From the NCBI GenBank assembly GCA_018402305.1, contig JAGYJE010000008.1:92224-156223 (forward strand): a stretch of 64,000 nt of DNA, in the 5' to 3' direction. The DNA is from Puniceicoccaceae bacterium (GTDB lineage Bacteria; Verrucomicrobiota; Verrucomicrobiia; Opitutales; Coraliomargaritaceae). Below the pieces are notes generated by a model. That model made no database searches. It saw only the letters and a list, made by a program, of their open reading frames with translations, and was not told the origin of the DNA. The position numbers and the translations under genes were made by a program. This document shows positions 1 to 10,728 of the stretch, piece by piece; position 1 is the first letter of the stretch; each line of letters begins with the position of its first letter.

Positions 1-459
1 GCCCGCGGCCTCTGGACGCCCGACATGCGCGACCAGCTCAAGTATTTCGACGGCGAACTCGACTCCATTGAAGGCGTCCCCGAAGACCTTGTCAAAAAAT
101 ACACGACTGCCTTCGGCATCGAGTATAGATACTTCATCGACGCCGCTGCCCGCCGCCAGAAGTGGATTGACCAGTCCCAATCGGTCAACCTCTTCATCCC
201 CTCACCCGACATCAAGACCCTCTCCCACATGTATCGCGATGCCTGGCACAAGGGCCTCAAGACTACCTACTACCTCCGCAGTCTCGGCGCTTCCAATATC
301 GAGAAGGCCACCACCAGCGTGAAGAAAGAGGTGCGCGGCCGCGCGGGAGTGGCGACGAATGATACGGCTGTTCCTAAGAAGGAATACTCCGAGGCCGAGA
401 AAAAAGCCTGCTCGATTGAAGCCATGATGAATGGCGAGGAATGTGAGGCTTGCCAGTAA
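1..459 (+). CDS. nrdA: Ribonucleoside-diphosphate reductase alpha subunit, 3' end (partial)
   Basis: This is the C-terminal 152 codons of a class I ribonucleotide reductase large subunit, which reduces ribonucleotides to deoxyribonucleotides. The reading frame is already open at base 1, so the gene begins outside the window. The segment carries the typical late-barrel sequence QSQSVNLFIP and then HKGLKTTYYLRS. It ends in a flexible tail with the redox cysteine pair (ECEAC just before the stop), which re-reduces the active site. A strong terminator follows 10 bases after the stop, so this is the end of its transcription unit. The identity is firm; which class I subtype it is cannot be judged from the tail. 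Confidence 0.93.
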   Translation, partial: ARGLWTPDMRDQLKYFDGELDSIEGVPEDLVKKYTTAFGIEYRYFIDAAARRQKWIDQSQSVNLFIPSPDIKTLSHMYRDAWHKGLKTTYYLRSLGASNIEKATTSVKKEVRGRAGVATNDTAVPKKEYSEAEKKACSIEAMMNGEECEACQ

Positions 460-469
460 TTATAACGAA

Positions 470-498
470 GGGCCGCCCGGGAGGGCGGCCCTTTTTTT
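470..498 (+). terminator. Rho-independent terminator of nrdA
   Basis: A perfect 9-bp stem (GGGCCGCCC pairing with GGGCGGCCC, 4-base loop) is followed directly by seven T residues. It sits 10 bases after the nrdA stop. Confidence 0.95.
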
Positions 499-502
499 AG
501 GC

Positions 503-961
503 TTGGTTAACAATATTTTTGAGAGAGAAGACGCTGCGACCATTTTTATTGGTTCTAACAACTTCACTGATGGCGGCTTTTATTCCAACATCGAGGCATC
601 AACTCGGCTCGATTTTAAACTGCCTTGCGATGCTCACGAATACAGCGAATTTTTAAGCGACTTAACGGGCGTATTGGAGCCAGAAGAAGACATAGCTCAA
701 AGCCTAACTCAGGATTTGATCAATTCCCTGGTCGCATTGGGTTTAGTCCCTTCTGAATCGGAAGCCAGAGTCCGTAGGTCTCATAAGGCTGGTCCTTCTT
801 TCAGTAATAAAAGAGTTCTGCCAGTTAATCCATTCGGAGCTGTCGGCGTTCCACGTCCTCCATTAGCAAGTAAGTTAGTTCGTGATGCTCTTAAGCGGTT
901 GAATAAAAGTCTGGTTTACAGCATTAGTGCGATTGGCATTCTTCGTGCTCTTGCGATATGA
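503..961 (+). pseudogene. Remnant of a phospholipase-D-like (PLD/HKD-type) protein
   Basis: The open frame contains FIGSNNFTDGGFYSNIEAS, which matches the region after the HKD histidine/lysine in PLD-superfamily proteins (pattern GS.N.T...L..N.E). This is followed by an acidic helical tail typical of PLD-like nucleases and helicase-associated PLD proteins. The catalytic His-Lys half upstream is missing: the frame runs back into the nrdA terminator and has no convincing start, only a TTG at 503 without a ribosome-binding site. I therefore read it as the truncated C-terminal piece of a lost gene, possibly a defence nuclease. The family call rests on this one motif and is moderate. Confidence 0.45.
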
Positions 962-986
962 TGAAGTCCAAGCTAAATACGCGCTT

Positions 987-1703
987 ATGTCACAAAAAAT
1001 TTCGACCCTCTGTTTCTTAGCTCTTGCAATTTTTTCGGAAAATTTAGGAGCGTCCATTCAAATCACGATTGTGACTGAATCTACGGTCCGTTCGTCCTTC
1101 ACGCCTGAAGATATTGACGAGGGAGATCCCGCCAGAATCACTTATTTCGTGGATTACGCGATTACACCAGATGTCGACTTCTCCGGTGGTGTCGTCGGGG
1201 ATTTGATCACATTGGATGTTGTGGCACCAACGGGGCTGCACTTCGAGGTAGCGCCCGAGGGTAGTTTCGAGTTCAGCACCTACAATCGCTGGTTTGAGTT
1301 TGGGAAAGACGTGGGCAGCACAGGTCTCTCCAATGTCAGCTTTTCCTTTCTCGATCTAAGCGGCACCGTTCCTACGGCCAACCTGACGACAGGTCTGGCC
1401 TATCAGGGGAACGACGCTTCCAATTTTTTGTTCGCGTCCTTTTTCAATAGTGCGGAAGCCATCACTTTTTCCGGCTTTCGATTTGAAGCCACCATTACCG
1501 GAGACACCAATGCGATTACCCTACCATTCTTTGAAACCAATTCTTTTGTAATCAGAGATAGTGACTACTCAGGCCAAGCTCCTCCGGGTGATGCAGGCAT
1601 TCTGACCATTGTGCCAGAGTCAAGCACGTATGCATTTCTTCTAGCTGCTATTAGTTTTTTATTTGTTAATCTAAGAAGGGATCGAGACCGTATTCATTTG
1701 TAA
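987..1703 (+). CDS. Exported protein with PEP-CTERM-type sorting signal
   Basis: A 238-residue protein. I place the start at 987 because this Met opens a classic signal peptide (MSQKIS, then a hydrophobic stretch ending near ENLGAS); the longer frame upstream adds nothing. The body is beta-rich and Ser/Thr/Asp-rich with no enzyme motif. The C-terminus has the three-part signal VPESSTYAF, a hydrophobic helix, then an Arg-rich end (NLRRDRDR). This is the Verrucomicrobia/Planctomycetes form of the PEP-CTERM signal read by exosortase-type systems. It probably ends up at the outer surface or in exopolysaccharide. Its specific role is unknown, and no exosortase gene is in the window. Confidence 0.75.
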   Translation: MSQKISTLCFLALAIFSENLGASIQITIVTESTVRSSFTPEDIDEGDPARITYFVDYAITPDVDFSGGVVGDLITLDVVAPTGLHFEVAPEGSFEFSTYNRWFEFGKDVGSTGLSNVSFSFLDLSGTVPTANLTTGLAYQGNDASNFLFASFFNSAEAITFSGFRFEATITGDTNAITLPFFETNSFVIRDSDYSGQAPPGDAGILTIVPESSTYAFLLAAISFLFVNLRRDRDRIHL

Positions 1704-1791
1704 CGTGCGTAGACCGCATACTCATGATCAGAACGAAAAATGGCAGAAATTAATGACCGCGCAATCCAGATAGCGGAGAAGTCAGTTCGAT

Positions 1792-1962
1792 TCATCCGCC
1801 GTAACGTTTGAGCAGCTTGCCGCCTTTAGTCATAAAACCGCCCTTAATCAAAAACTGGCGCGCTTTCTCAGGGCTTTCCAAGTGCCTGCGCGCAACCTTT
1901 TGAATGACTGGGATTTCAGCCCTCAGTTGGCGATTGTCCGGTTTGCTGGCGATGACCTTCAT
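1792..1962 (-). CDS. Small basic hypothetical protein (56 aa)
   Basis: A short open frame starting MKVIASKPDNRQLRAEIPV and ending in a Gly/Lys-rich tail with TKGGKLLKRYGG. The composition looks like a genuine small protein: a helix-forming charged core with no low-complexity bias. Its start overlaps the 3' end of the restriction-enzyme-like remnant. I do not recognise the family with certainty; the size and setting beside mobile or defence debris would fit an antitoxin, but that is a guess. Confidence 0.45.
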   Translation of the reverse strand: MKVIASKPDNRQLRAEIPVIQKVARRHLESPEKARQFLIKGGFMTKGGKLLKRYGG

Positions 1963-2468
1963 GCTTATGAAATCCTACGTTCGCATCAGTCACCAACCGC
2001 ACCAAGGTTTTGCCGATCAAGTCCGAGCGATACCCGGATAGTTCTTCAATCGTGGTTGCCACGAACGCTTCGATGCTGCCAACAGATACCCGCATCGATC
2101 TGTGGCCCTCAAACAATTCTCAATAAATCGGCAACAGCCGAGCAGGGGTGTAAATAAATGCTCTTTTGTTGTTGTCCAAAGCTTTGATGAGTAGTTCCAG
2201 GGCTTTATTCTCTAGCCCTGCGAATACAAAGATGACTGATGAATCGCCGATTTCATAACAGTCAAAGCAATCGCCGCCGCATGCATAGCGTTCACTGGCA
2301 ATTTCAACGCCTCCATAGCGCATACTGAGTTTTGCCCCCACCAAGGCATTGCCCACGGCACCTTCTTTTCCCTTGTCACGGACAATCGCCAGCATCTCGG
2401 AAATTTGCTTTACCAGGTTGGATTTCGGGTCAAATTTGAGTGGCTGGTGCGTGGTGGGGTGATACCCA
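1916..2468 (-). pseudogene. Frameshifted remnant resembling the C-terminal half of a DUF4928-type restriction endonuclease
   Basis: Two consecutive frames on the minus strand read as one family. The first (about 2468 down to 2120) contains GKEGAVGNALVGAKLSMRY and CFDCYEIGDSSVIFVFAG. The second (2116 down to 1916) contains SIEAFVATTIEELSGYRSDL. From memory, putative restriction enzymes annotated DUF4928 have a VGAKL motif, then a core reading GDF.IGD...HVT, and a C-terminal E.FV..NI.EL segment in this order. The N-terminal half is absent and the two pieces are joined by a frameshift near 2116-2120, so the gene is dead. The order of motifs supports one gene; the family name is a memory-based match and should be treated as tentative. 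Confidence 0.4.
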
Positions 2469-2596
2469 CTGTTTCCAATTATGGCAATCTTTGATGACTG
2501 CAGTCGAAACGAAACCCAATTCACGAAAGTATGAGGGCCACTCGGTCGGTTGTTCAAGCCGTGGCGGGTGGTTTTTGCCGACGGCCGACAACGCTG

Positions 2597-2780
2597 TAAG
2601 CCCGAGCAAGCGCGGACGCCACGTTTTGTAGTGTCCGCGCTTGCGCGGGCTTGGGTTTGCCAAGCCGATGGTCCTGACAGAGGGCAACGTAGCGTCCGCG
2701 CTCGCGCGGGCTTGGGGTCCCCGTCGATGTCCCGATCAGCGTGCAGTCCGTAGCGTCCGCGCTCGCGCGGGCTTGGGTTT
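2597..2780 (+). repeat. Four copies of a short palindromic GC-rich repeat
   Basis: A unit close to GTAGCGTCCGCGCTCGCGCG followed by GGCTTGGG occurs near 2626, 2688 and 2750 in the same orientation. It also occurs once inverted near 2597-2622. The direct copies lie about 62 bases apart, and each core can fold as CGCGCTCGCGCG-like hairpins. The unique sequence between copies differs. This is not a CRISPR: the repeat is itself palindromic, one copy is inverted, and the array is tiny. The rest of 2469-2829 holds no supported gene. Confidence 0.7.
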
Positions 2781-2829
2781 GCCTCGGCGGCTGACGATGC
2801 AGTCGATCTACCTGCGATGCCGAAATCGA

Positions 2830-3051
2830 TCAGTAAGGAACTGCCCAAATACCGGAGATTCGGAGCGGCCCTACTTGGAAGACTGGCAGTGGATCAATCT
2901 CAACAAGGGCAGAGGCTTGGCCAATGGTTACTGATCGTCCCTCGATCTCGGCAGCCTTTTCAATAAGCGCCTTTTCAGAAGGAGAGAAACGAGCGACTAG
3001 CTGCTCCGTTTTAAGTTCTTCGGTTACAGTGCCCCTGTTCAATGTGTGCAA
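2830..3051 (-). pseudogene. Truncated DUF1778 (TacA-like) antitoxin
   Basis: Residues 1-42 (MHTLNRGTVTEELK, TEQLVARFSPSEKALIEKAA, EIEGRSVT) match the N-terminal ribbon-helix-helix of DUF1778 antitoxins, which bind DNA and neutralise GNAT-type tRNA-acetylating toxins. After residue 42 the sequence abruptly becomes unrelated and stops, so the toxin-binding tail is lost. No GNAT toxin follows downstream. It is a relic of a type II toxin-antitoxin pair. Confidence 0.6.
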
Positions 3052-3164
3052 CAGAGTAACACATTGAGTAAGCCTTTTTTCACTACCGCGGTGAATGGGT
3101 CGGCGTCCTCAAAGAGGATTGAGGGCGTGGTTACTTACCTGCCAGGTTGCACCGATGCACCCCG

Positions 3165-3683
3165 TCAATTTTCTTTCGCCCAGAGCCAGAGGAGGTCGGC
3201 GAGGCGGTTGAGGTACTGGATCAGCTCGGGGCGAAGAATGGCGCCGGATTCTTTGAGTGCGACGAGACTGCGCTCGGCGCGGCGGCAGGTGGTGCGAGCT
3301 TGATCGAAGAAGGCTTCGGCGATGCTTTCGCCGGCGTAGGTCCATCCCTCAAAGTGATTGTTTTTTTCTTTTGCGATAACGAGCGCACCGAGTGCTTCGA
3401 CGGCGTCGCTCTGAACGGCTTGGGTACCGTGTTTTTCGTGGTAGCGGGCATAGTCCGCATCGTCAGTTGCCAACTCAGCCATCATCTGAACGAGTTGTTT
3501 CTGGATTTCCAGAAGCTGCGCACCGGTCGTCGGATCCGGGCAATGGGCGCGGCAAAGGCCAAGGGCTGAGCTGAGCTCGTCGACGCGTCCGTAGGTCCTG
3601 ACCCGCGGGTGGGCTTTGCTCACTCGTTTGCCAAAGAGCAGGCAGGTGCTGCCGTCGTCGCCTCGTTTGGTGGAGATGGACAT
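3165..3683 (-). CDS. Cob(I)alamin adenosyltransferase, PduO type
   Basis: A 172-residue protein that converts cob(I)alamin and ATP to adenosylcobalamin, the cofactor of the methylmalonyl-CoA mutase encoded next door. The N-terminus has the ATP-binding pattern STKRGDDGSTCLLFGKR followed by RTYGRVDELSSALGL. The C-terminal part has the conserved helix RTTCRRAERSLV and the YLNRLADLLW motif, as expected for the PduO/MMAB trimeric family and its length. It lies 48 bases downstream of the mutase large subunit on the same strand, so cofactor supply and enzyme are probably co-transcribed. Confidence 0.93.
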   Translation of the reverse strand: MSISTKRGDDGSTCLLFGKRVSKAHPRVRTYGRVDELSSALGLCRAHCPDPTTGAQLLEIQKQLVQMMAELATDDADYARYHEKHGTQAVQSDAVEALGALVIAKEKNNHFEGWTYAGESIAEAFFDQARTTCRRAERSLVALKESGAILRPELIQYLNRLADLLWLWAKEN

Positions 3684-3731
3684 GTCTGGAGGCTCGTGGG
3701 TTCAGGTGGCTTGCCGTTCGGAACCTCTCAA

Positions 3732-5900
<2,169 letters not shown>

Positions 5901-5945
5901 CTTATGAAAAAGTGGTTCGGTTTACGGTTGCTTGGTTTTCAGTTT

Positions 5946-8093
5946 TTAAAGGACGCCGAGGCCGCTGAGGTAGCGGTGGTTGACCTCATAATTGTCCGAT
6001 TTGACGAAGATGTAGTCATCCATGCCAGCGGCGCGGTAGGCGGGCTCGTTGTCACCGGGGAAGCCAGCGAGAATGATCTGCATTTCGGGCAGGGCGGCTT
6101 TGATGGCCGCCGCATAGTCGGCAAATTTCTCAGCGTAGTCATCATCGGTGCCACAGACGACGGTGATGCCCGCCTCGGACTCGCCGAGGGCCGCGACCGC
6201 GGCATCCGGCGAATCAAAGCCGGGGGGCGAGACGACCTCAAAGCCTCCGGTTTGAAAGAAACCTTTCGTGAAATCAGCCCGCGCCTTGTGGCGGCGGAGG
6301 GGGCCGAGATTTGTCAGGAAGATAATGGGAGCCCGTCCGGTCGTTTCGGCGAAGCTGGCCGAGGCCGCACGAAGGCGCTCGTATTTGCTGGCCAGGCGTG
6401 TGGCCGGGAGCGGTTTGATGGTCTCACCGGCTTCGACGGAGGCACGCAGTGTCCGGCTGATTTCACCGATGGTGGCACCGGCTTCGACGGCTTTGATGAG
6501 AGCGGCAACGAGGCCTTCCGGCTGCGCATCGACCAATCCACCGAGGGCTGCCATGACGGCGGCATCGGCCTCCTCGTCCAGTTCCATGCGTGCAGTTGCA
6601 ATCTCCTGCGCACGCTGATCGCGAATCGCCTGGTAATCCGGCAGGTCGGGCTCCAGTGGTTTTTCCTCTAGATTCGGGTAAACATTGGTGCCGATCAGGC
6701 TCTTGCGCCGGGCACCGAGGGCGGATTCGTTTGCTTTCGCGGTGGCTGCAAGCATCGCGTGCAGGGAGCCCTGTTTTAAAGCGGCAACCAGGCCGCCATC
6801 GGCTTCGATGGTTTTGAAGCAGGTCCAGGCCTTTTCGGCGACTTCGTTGGTCAGCCATTCGACGGCCCAGGATCCCCCGGCCGGATCGACCACGGCGGTG
6901 AGTTCGCACTCCTCTTGCAGGATGATTTGCGTATTCCGCGAAATGCGGCGGCTAAAGGTATCCGGCATGCGGCTGACCTCATCGAAATTACCCACACACA
7001 TACTGTCGACCCCGCCGATGGCACCGCTCAGGGCTTCCGTAGTGGTCCGGAGCATATTTACGTAAGGATCTTTTTGGGTCTTGTTGTAGAGGCCGGTGCG
7101 GGCGTGCATGACAATCTTCTGCGACGCCGCATCGCCACCGAAGGCTTGCACGACCTGAGCCCAAAGCACCCGTGCGGCCCGCAGCTTGGCGATTTCCATG
7201 AAAAAGTTGGGGCCGATGCAGAAGCTGAAGCGGATTTGCCGTGCCGCTTCGTCGGCGGATAGACCGCGTTCCATCATCTCGCTCAGGTAAAAGGCACCGG
7301 TTGCGAGCGCGCAGCCCAGTTCCTCAACAGCCGAAGCACCCGCCTGATGGTACGGCAGGGTCGAGACCCCGACCGCACGGATGCCGGGTGCGTTTTGGAC
7401 GCAATGCCGGGCCAGGATGGCCTGCTCGCTGAGAAGCTCAGCGAGCTTTATTGGCAACTGCCCAGAGGCGGCCAGCACGGCAAGGGGATCCATGCCTAAG
7501 CTGCCTTTAATTTTACTTGGATCGGTTGACTCGCGCTCCAGCCAGGCAAAGAAAAGCGCACCGACCGTGAGTCCCGAGCAGCCCGCGCGAAAGTGGAAGC
7601 TGACCGCTTCCGGAATAATCGAATCGAAGGCAGACTCGAGATCCGCCAGGCGGGCCAGTGAGAGTCCGCAGGCACCGACTTCTCCAATCTTTGCGGCATC
7701 CGGATCGATGCCCTTGAGCGTTGCGATGTCGAGAAGGACGTTTAGCGCGTTTTGGCCTCGCATCAAATCGGCCCGGGCAGCTTCGTTGAACTCGGCGGCG
7801 GTGCCGTAGGGCAGTTCCTGGGCGATTTCCCACGGGGCTCCCTGATAGCCGGCTGCCGAGGTGCCGCGCAAATAGCCGTCGAAGCCCGGGAGCGTCGCTG
7901 CCGCCGGTAAGCCTCCCAGCACCTCCTTCCGGAAAATGGGCTCCAGCCGAATGCCCTCTGGCGTCTGGCTCGTCATGAACTTGTCAAAGGGCTTCCCCTT
8001 TAGTAATTCGTCGGCCGCTTCCCGCCAAGCCGCTGCACTGCTTGCAGGAAATTCGTTAAGAAGGGCCTCGTTCGTATCTTGATTTGTCTTCAT
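5946..8093 (-). CDS. mutA: Methylmalonyl-CoA mutase, small subunit
   Basis: A 715-residue partner of the large subunit. I start it at 8093 (MKTNQDTNEALLNEF); the frame is open 17 codons further but those residues are not family-like. It keeps the barrel and a flavodoxin-like C-terminal domain. The cobalamin motif is degenerate: where MutB has DGHDRG, this chain reads TNLGPLRRHKARADF, lacking the cobalt-ligand His. This is the known pattern for the non-catalytic subunit of bacterial heterodimeric mutases. It is divergently transcribed from the epimerase across a 130-bp gap. Confidence 0.95.
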   Translation of the reverse strand: MKTNQDTNEALLNEFPASSAAAWREAADELLKGKPFDKFMTSQTPEGIRLEPIFRKEVLGGLPAAATLPGFDGYLRGTSAAGYQGAPWEIAQELPYGTAAEFNEAARADLMRGQNALNVLLDIATLKGIDPDAAKIGEVGACGLSLARLADLESAFDSIIPEAVSFHFRAGCSGLTVGALFFAWLERESTDPSKIKGSLGMDPLAVLAASGQLPIKLAELLSEQAILARHCVQNAPGIRAVGVSTLPYHQAGASAVEELGCALATGAFYLSEMMERGLSADEAARQIRFSFCIGPNFFMEIAKLRAARVLWAQVVQAFGGDAASQKIVMHARTGLYNKTQKDPYVNMLRTTTEALSGAIGGVDSMCVGNFDEVSRMPDTFSRRISRNTQIILQEECELTAVVDPAGGSWAVEWLTNEVAEKAWTCFKTIEADGGLVAALKQGSLHAMLAATAKANESALGARRKSLIGTNVYPNLEEKPLEPDLPDYQAIRDQRAQEIATARMELDEEADAAVMAALGGLVDAQPEGLVAALIKAVEAGATIGEISRTLRASVEAGETIKPLPATRLASKYERLRAASASFAETTGRAPIIFLTNLGPLRRHKARADFTKGFFQTGGFEVVSPPGFDSPDAAVAALGESEAGITVVCGTDDDYAEKFADYAAAIKAALPEMQIILAGFPGDNEPAYRAAGMDDYIFVKSDNYEVNHRYLSGLGVL

Positions 8094-8138
8094 GTGCTGA
8101 TTAGGATTTAGGCTGAGATTGTTCAAAAGGAGATTTTC

Positions 8139-8144
8139 TGTCAA
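8139..8144 (-). promoter_or_regulatory. Possible -35 box for the mutA-mutB-adenosyltransferase unit
   Basis: On the minus strand a perfect TTGACA lies about 46 bases before the mutA start. A good -10 hexamer at 17 bases is not evident (CAATCT), so this is only a candidate. The 130-bp mutA/epimerase gap is AT-rich and must carry promoters for both directions. I looked for a cobalamin riboswitch fold here and saw none; the leader is too short. Confidence 0.25.
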
Positions 8145-8223
8145 TAAGTAAATTTAATATAAAAAAATGTTGACGTAAGCCAATCTTATCCTAGAAATCA
8201 CTTGATCCAACCAGAAAAAGCGT

Positions 8224-8625
8224 ATGATTACAAACATAGATCACATTGGAATCGCGGTTAAGAGCCTCGAGGAATCCATCAAATATTACGAGACGGCGCT
8301 TGGTCTGCACTGCCATGGGCAGGAGACGGTCGAATCCCAAAAGGTGAAAACCGCCTTTTTCGCTGCGGGTGAGGTGCACATTGAGTTACTGGAGCCGACC
8401 TCGCCGGACAGTCCAATCGCCAAATTTCTGGAGAAGAACGGCGAGGGCATCCACCACATCGCGCTCGCGACGGACGGCATCGAGGGGCAACTCAAAAAAG
8501 CCGCCGACGCCGGCGTGCGCTTGATTCACGAAGTGCCGATCGACGGAGCGGGCGACAAACTCGTGGCCTTTCTGCATCCCAAGTCGACCCACGGGGTGCT
8601 CACCGAGTTTTGTCAGGCGCGTTAG
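8224..8625 (+). CDS. mce: Methylmalonyl-CoA epimerase
   Basis: A 133-residue VOC-fold (glyoxalase-like) enzyme that converts (R)- to (S)-methylmalonyl-CoA, linking the mutase to the decarboxylase. It opens with IDHIGIAVKSLEESIKYYE and contains FFAAGEVHIELLEP, GEGIHHIALATD and LTEFCQ. The metal-binding His, His and Glu residues lie in these motifs. It is the first gene of the rightward decarboxylase operon. Confidence 0.95.
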   Translation: MITNIDHIGIAVKSLEESIKYYETALGLHCHGQETVESQKVKTAFFAAGEVHIELLEPTSPDSPIAKFLEKNGEGIHHIALATDGIEGQLKKAADAGVRLIHEVPIDGAGDKLVAFLHPKSTHGVLTEFCQAR

Positions 8626-8667
8626 CCAGAGTAATCACGATACAAAACACCTTCAACCAAACAAACT

Positions 8668-10218
8668 ATGGCTATCGATCCAAAACTGCTAGCAGAACTC
8701 AAGGCGCGCCGCGAGGCTGCGCGTAACGCCGGGGGCGCTGAGAAGCTTGCCGCCCGCAAAGAAAAAGGGATGATGGGGGCTCGGGAGCGTCTCGAGCATC
8801 TATTCGAAGCAGGCACCTTCCAGGAGTTCGGGATGCACGCTGAGCATTCCTGCCATCGGTTCGGGATGGAGAAAAAGTCCCTGCCTTATGACGGCGTCGT
8901 CTGCGGGACGGGCCTTGTCGACGGCCGTGCGGTCGCGGCCTATGCGCAGGACTTCACGGTCAGCGGTGGCTCCCTCGGCCGGATCCATGCCAAGAAGATC
9001 TGCGACCTCATGGACTTTGCCCACGAAGCCGGTATGCCGGTGGTTGGCGTCAACGACTCCGGAGGTGCGCGGATTCAGGAGGGCGTGGATTCGCTCAGCG
9101 GCTACGGGCAGGTTTTCTTTAAAAACGTTTTGCTCTCCGGGGTCGTGCCTCAAGTGGCAGTCATTGCCGGACCCTGCGCGGGCGGGGCCGCTTACTCGCC
9201 GGCCTTGACGGATTTCCTCATCATGACTCGGGAGAACTCCAATATGTTCATTTGCGGCCCGGACGTGATTAAAGCAGCCACCGGAGAGACCGCCCAGCTG
9301 GAGCAATTTGCCTCGGCCGCCGCGCATGCCAGTATTTCAGGGAATATCCATCTTGTCGCCGATGATGATGCGCATGCCATGAATTTGACGGCCAAACTGC
9401 TTTCCTTCCTACCCAGTAACAACATCAGCGACCCGCCTCATGAATTCCCCGATTTGGATTTGCGGGATGATCCGCAAATGAACGAGCTCGTGCCCGCTTC
9501 GAGCAAGGACGGGCTCGACGTCATGGCGGTGATCGACCGCCTCGTTGATGACGGTGATTTCTTTGAGATCATGCCTGACTTTGCTCGCAGCATCATCATC
9601 GGCTTTGCCCGCATTGAGGGCCTCGTCGTGGGGATCGTGGCGAATAACCCGATGGTCAAGGCAGGGACGCTGGACATTGACAGCTCGGATAAAGCGGCGC
9701 GCTTCATTCGGACCTGTAATATCTATAACATTCCGATTGTCACACTCGTTGACGTGCCCGGCTTCATGCCCGGGCTGGCGCAGGAGCAGGGGGGGATCAT
9801 TCGCCATGGAGCGAAGATGCTCTTCGCCTATGCCGCCTCAACCGTGCCGAAGATCACCTTGATCATGCGCAAAGCCTATGGCGGTGCCTATCTCGCCATG
9901 TGTTCGGCGGATTTGGGGGCCGACATGGTGTTTGCCTGGCCGACGGCTGAGATCGCGGTAATGGGCGGTGAGGGCGCGGTAAAGATCCTCTTCCGGAAAG
10001 AGATCAAAGAGGCAGCGGATCCCAAAGCCAAGATTGCCGAGCTTTGCGAAAATTACCGCAAAGAGTTCTCCTCACCCTACCAGGCAGCGGCCAACGCCAT
10101 GATCACCGACGTGATCGAGCCGGCCGAGACGCGCTCGTCGATTGCGCTCGCACTTCGCAACACGTTGAATAAACGTGACACACGTCCGCCTAAGAAGCAC
10201 GGAAATATTCCGCTTTGA
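8668..10218 (+). CDS. mmdA: Methylmalonyl-CoA decarboxylase alpha subunit (carboxyltransferase)
   Basis: A 516-residue two-domain crotonase-fold carboxyltransferase. It moves the carboxyl group of methylmalonyl-CoA to biotin, giving propionyl-CoA. Motifs include ARERLEHLFEAGTFQE, the acyl-CoA oxyanion region with NDSGGARIQEG and GPCAGGAAYSPA, and in the second half DVPGFMPG and KAYGGAYLAM. The same fold serves propionyl-CoA carboxylase. I prefer the decarboxylase because mmdB and a MmdD/OadG-like subunit follow and no biotin carboxylase gene is present. Confidence 0.93.
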   Translation: MAIDPKLLAELKARREAARNAGGAEKLAARKEKGMMGARERLEHLFEAGTFQEFGMHAEHSCHRFGMEKKSLPYDGVVCGTGLVDGRAVAAYAQDFTVSGGSLGRIHAKKICDLMDFAHEAGMPVVGVNDSGGARIQEGVDSLSGYGQVFFKNVLLSGVVPQVAVIAGPCAGGAAYSPALTDFLIMTRENSNMFICGPDVIKAATGETAQLEQFASAAAHASISGNIHLVADDDAHAMNLTAKLLSFLPSNNISDPPHEFPDLDLRDDPQMNELVPASSKDGLDVMAVIDRLVDDGDFFEIMPDFARSIIIGFARIEGLVVGIVANNPMVKAGTLDIDSSDKAARFIRTCNIYNIPIVTLVDVPGFMPGLAQEQGGIIRHGAKMLFAYAASTVPKITLIMRKAYGGAYLAMCSADLGADMVFAWPTAEIAVMGGEGAVKILFRKEIKEAADPKAKIAELCENYRKEFSSPYQAAANAMITDVIEPAETRSSIALALRNTLNKRDTRPPKKHGNIPL

Positions 10219-10249
10219 TTACCGCTTAAGCACTCCTAGACTGAAGACT

Positions 10250-10690
10250 ATGTACGAACTGTTTCCTTCTCCGATTCATCTGGCTCAGGCTGCGGCACTG
10301 CCTGACGCTCCGTCGACCGTCAGCGTGGTTGTCGTCGGTTTTCTTTTTGTCATCCTTGTGCTGGCACTGCTCGCTGCGGTGACCTCAGCTATCGGTGCGT
10401 TTTTCATTAAAAGCGCAGCGAGGGACGCGGCCAAGGCAGCCGTCGCGGCAGAAAAGGCGGCGGAAGCCAGCGCACGCGCTGCGGGGCACGCGACATTGGC
10501 GGATGCCCCGGCAGTTTCGAGGCAGACAGATGCAGACGCGGAAGATCCGGCCCTGCTCGCTGTTATTGCCGCTGCCGTGCACATGGTGATAGGGGACCGC
10601 GCCCATCGCGTTATCTCCGTTCGCTCTGCCGGGCCCGGTTGGGCGCAGGAGGGCAGACGTCAAATATTCTCCTCCCACCGGATGCGCTAG
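10250..10690 (+). CDS. mmdD: Decarboxylase delta/gamma subunit (OadG/MmdD-like)
   Basis: A 146-residue small membrane protein placed between mmdA and the biotin carrier, as in Na+-pumping decarboxylase operons. It has one N-terminal membrane helix (residues about 20-45, VSVVVVGFLFVILVLALLA). An Ala-rich linker follows, and then the conserved end AVIAAAVHMVIGDRAHRVI, matching the OadG C-terminal motif that contacts the alpha subunit. I start it at 10250, where the Met precedes the membrane helix; the frame upstream overlaps mmdA. Confidence 0.85.
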   Translation: MYELFPSPIHLAQAAALPDAPSTVSVVVVGFLFVILVLALLAAVTSAIGAFFIKSAARDAAKAAVAAEKAAEASARAAGHATLADAPAVSRQTDADAEDPALLAVIAAAVHMVIGDRAHRVISVRSAGPGWAQEGRRQIFSSHRMR

Positions 10691-10728
10691 CCCGAAAAAC
10701 CATCTCAACACACTAAAATTCAAATATC

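Noticed and set aside
2597..2780. Possible CRISPR array
   Set aside because: Only four copies, one inverted, palindromic repeat core and no cas genes nearby.
8094..8223. Possible cobalamin riboswitch upstream of mutA
   Set aside because: The leader is only about 100 bases and AT-rich; no B12-box-like or multi-stem structure is visible.
10285..10584. Minus-strand Ala-rich frame opposite mmdD
   Set aside because: It is a GC-driven shadow of the Ala-rich linker of the real gene.
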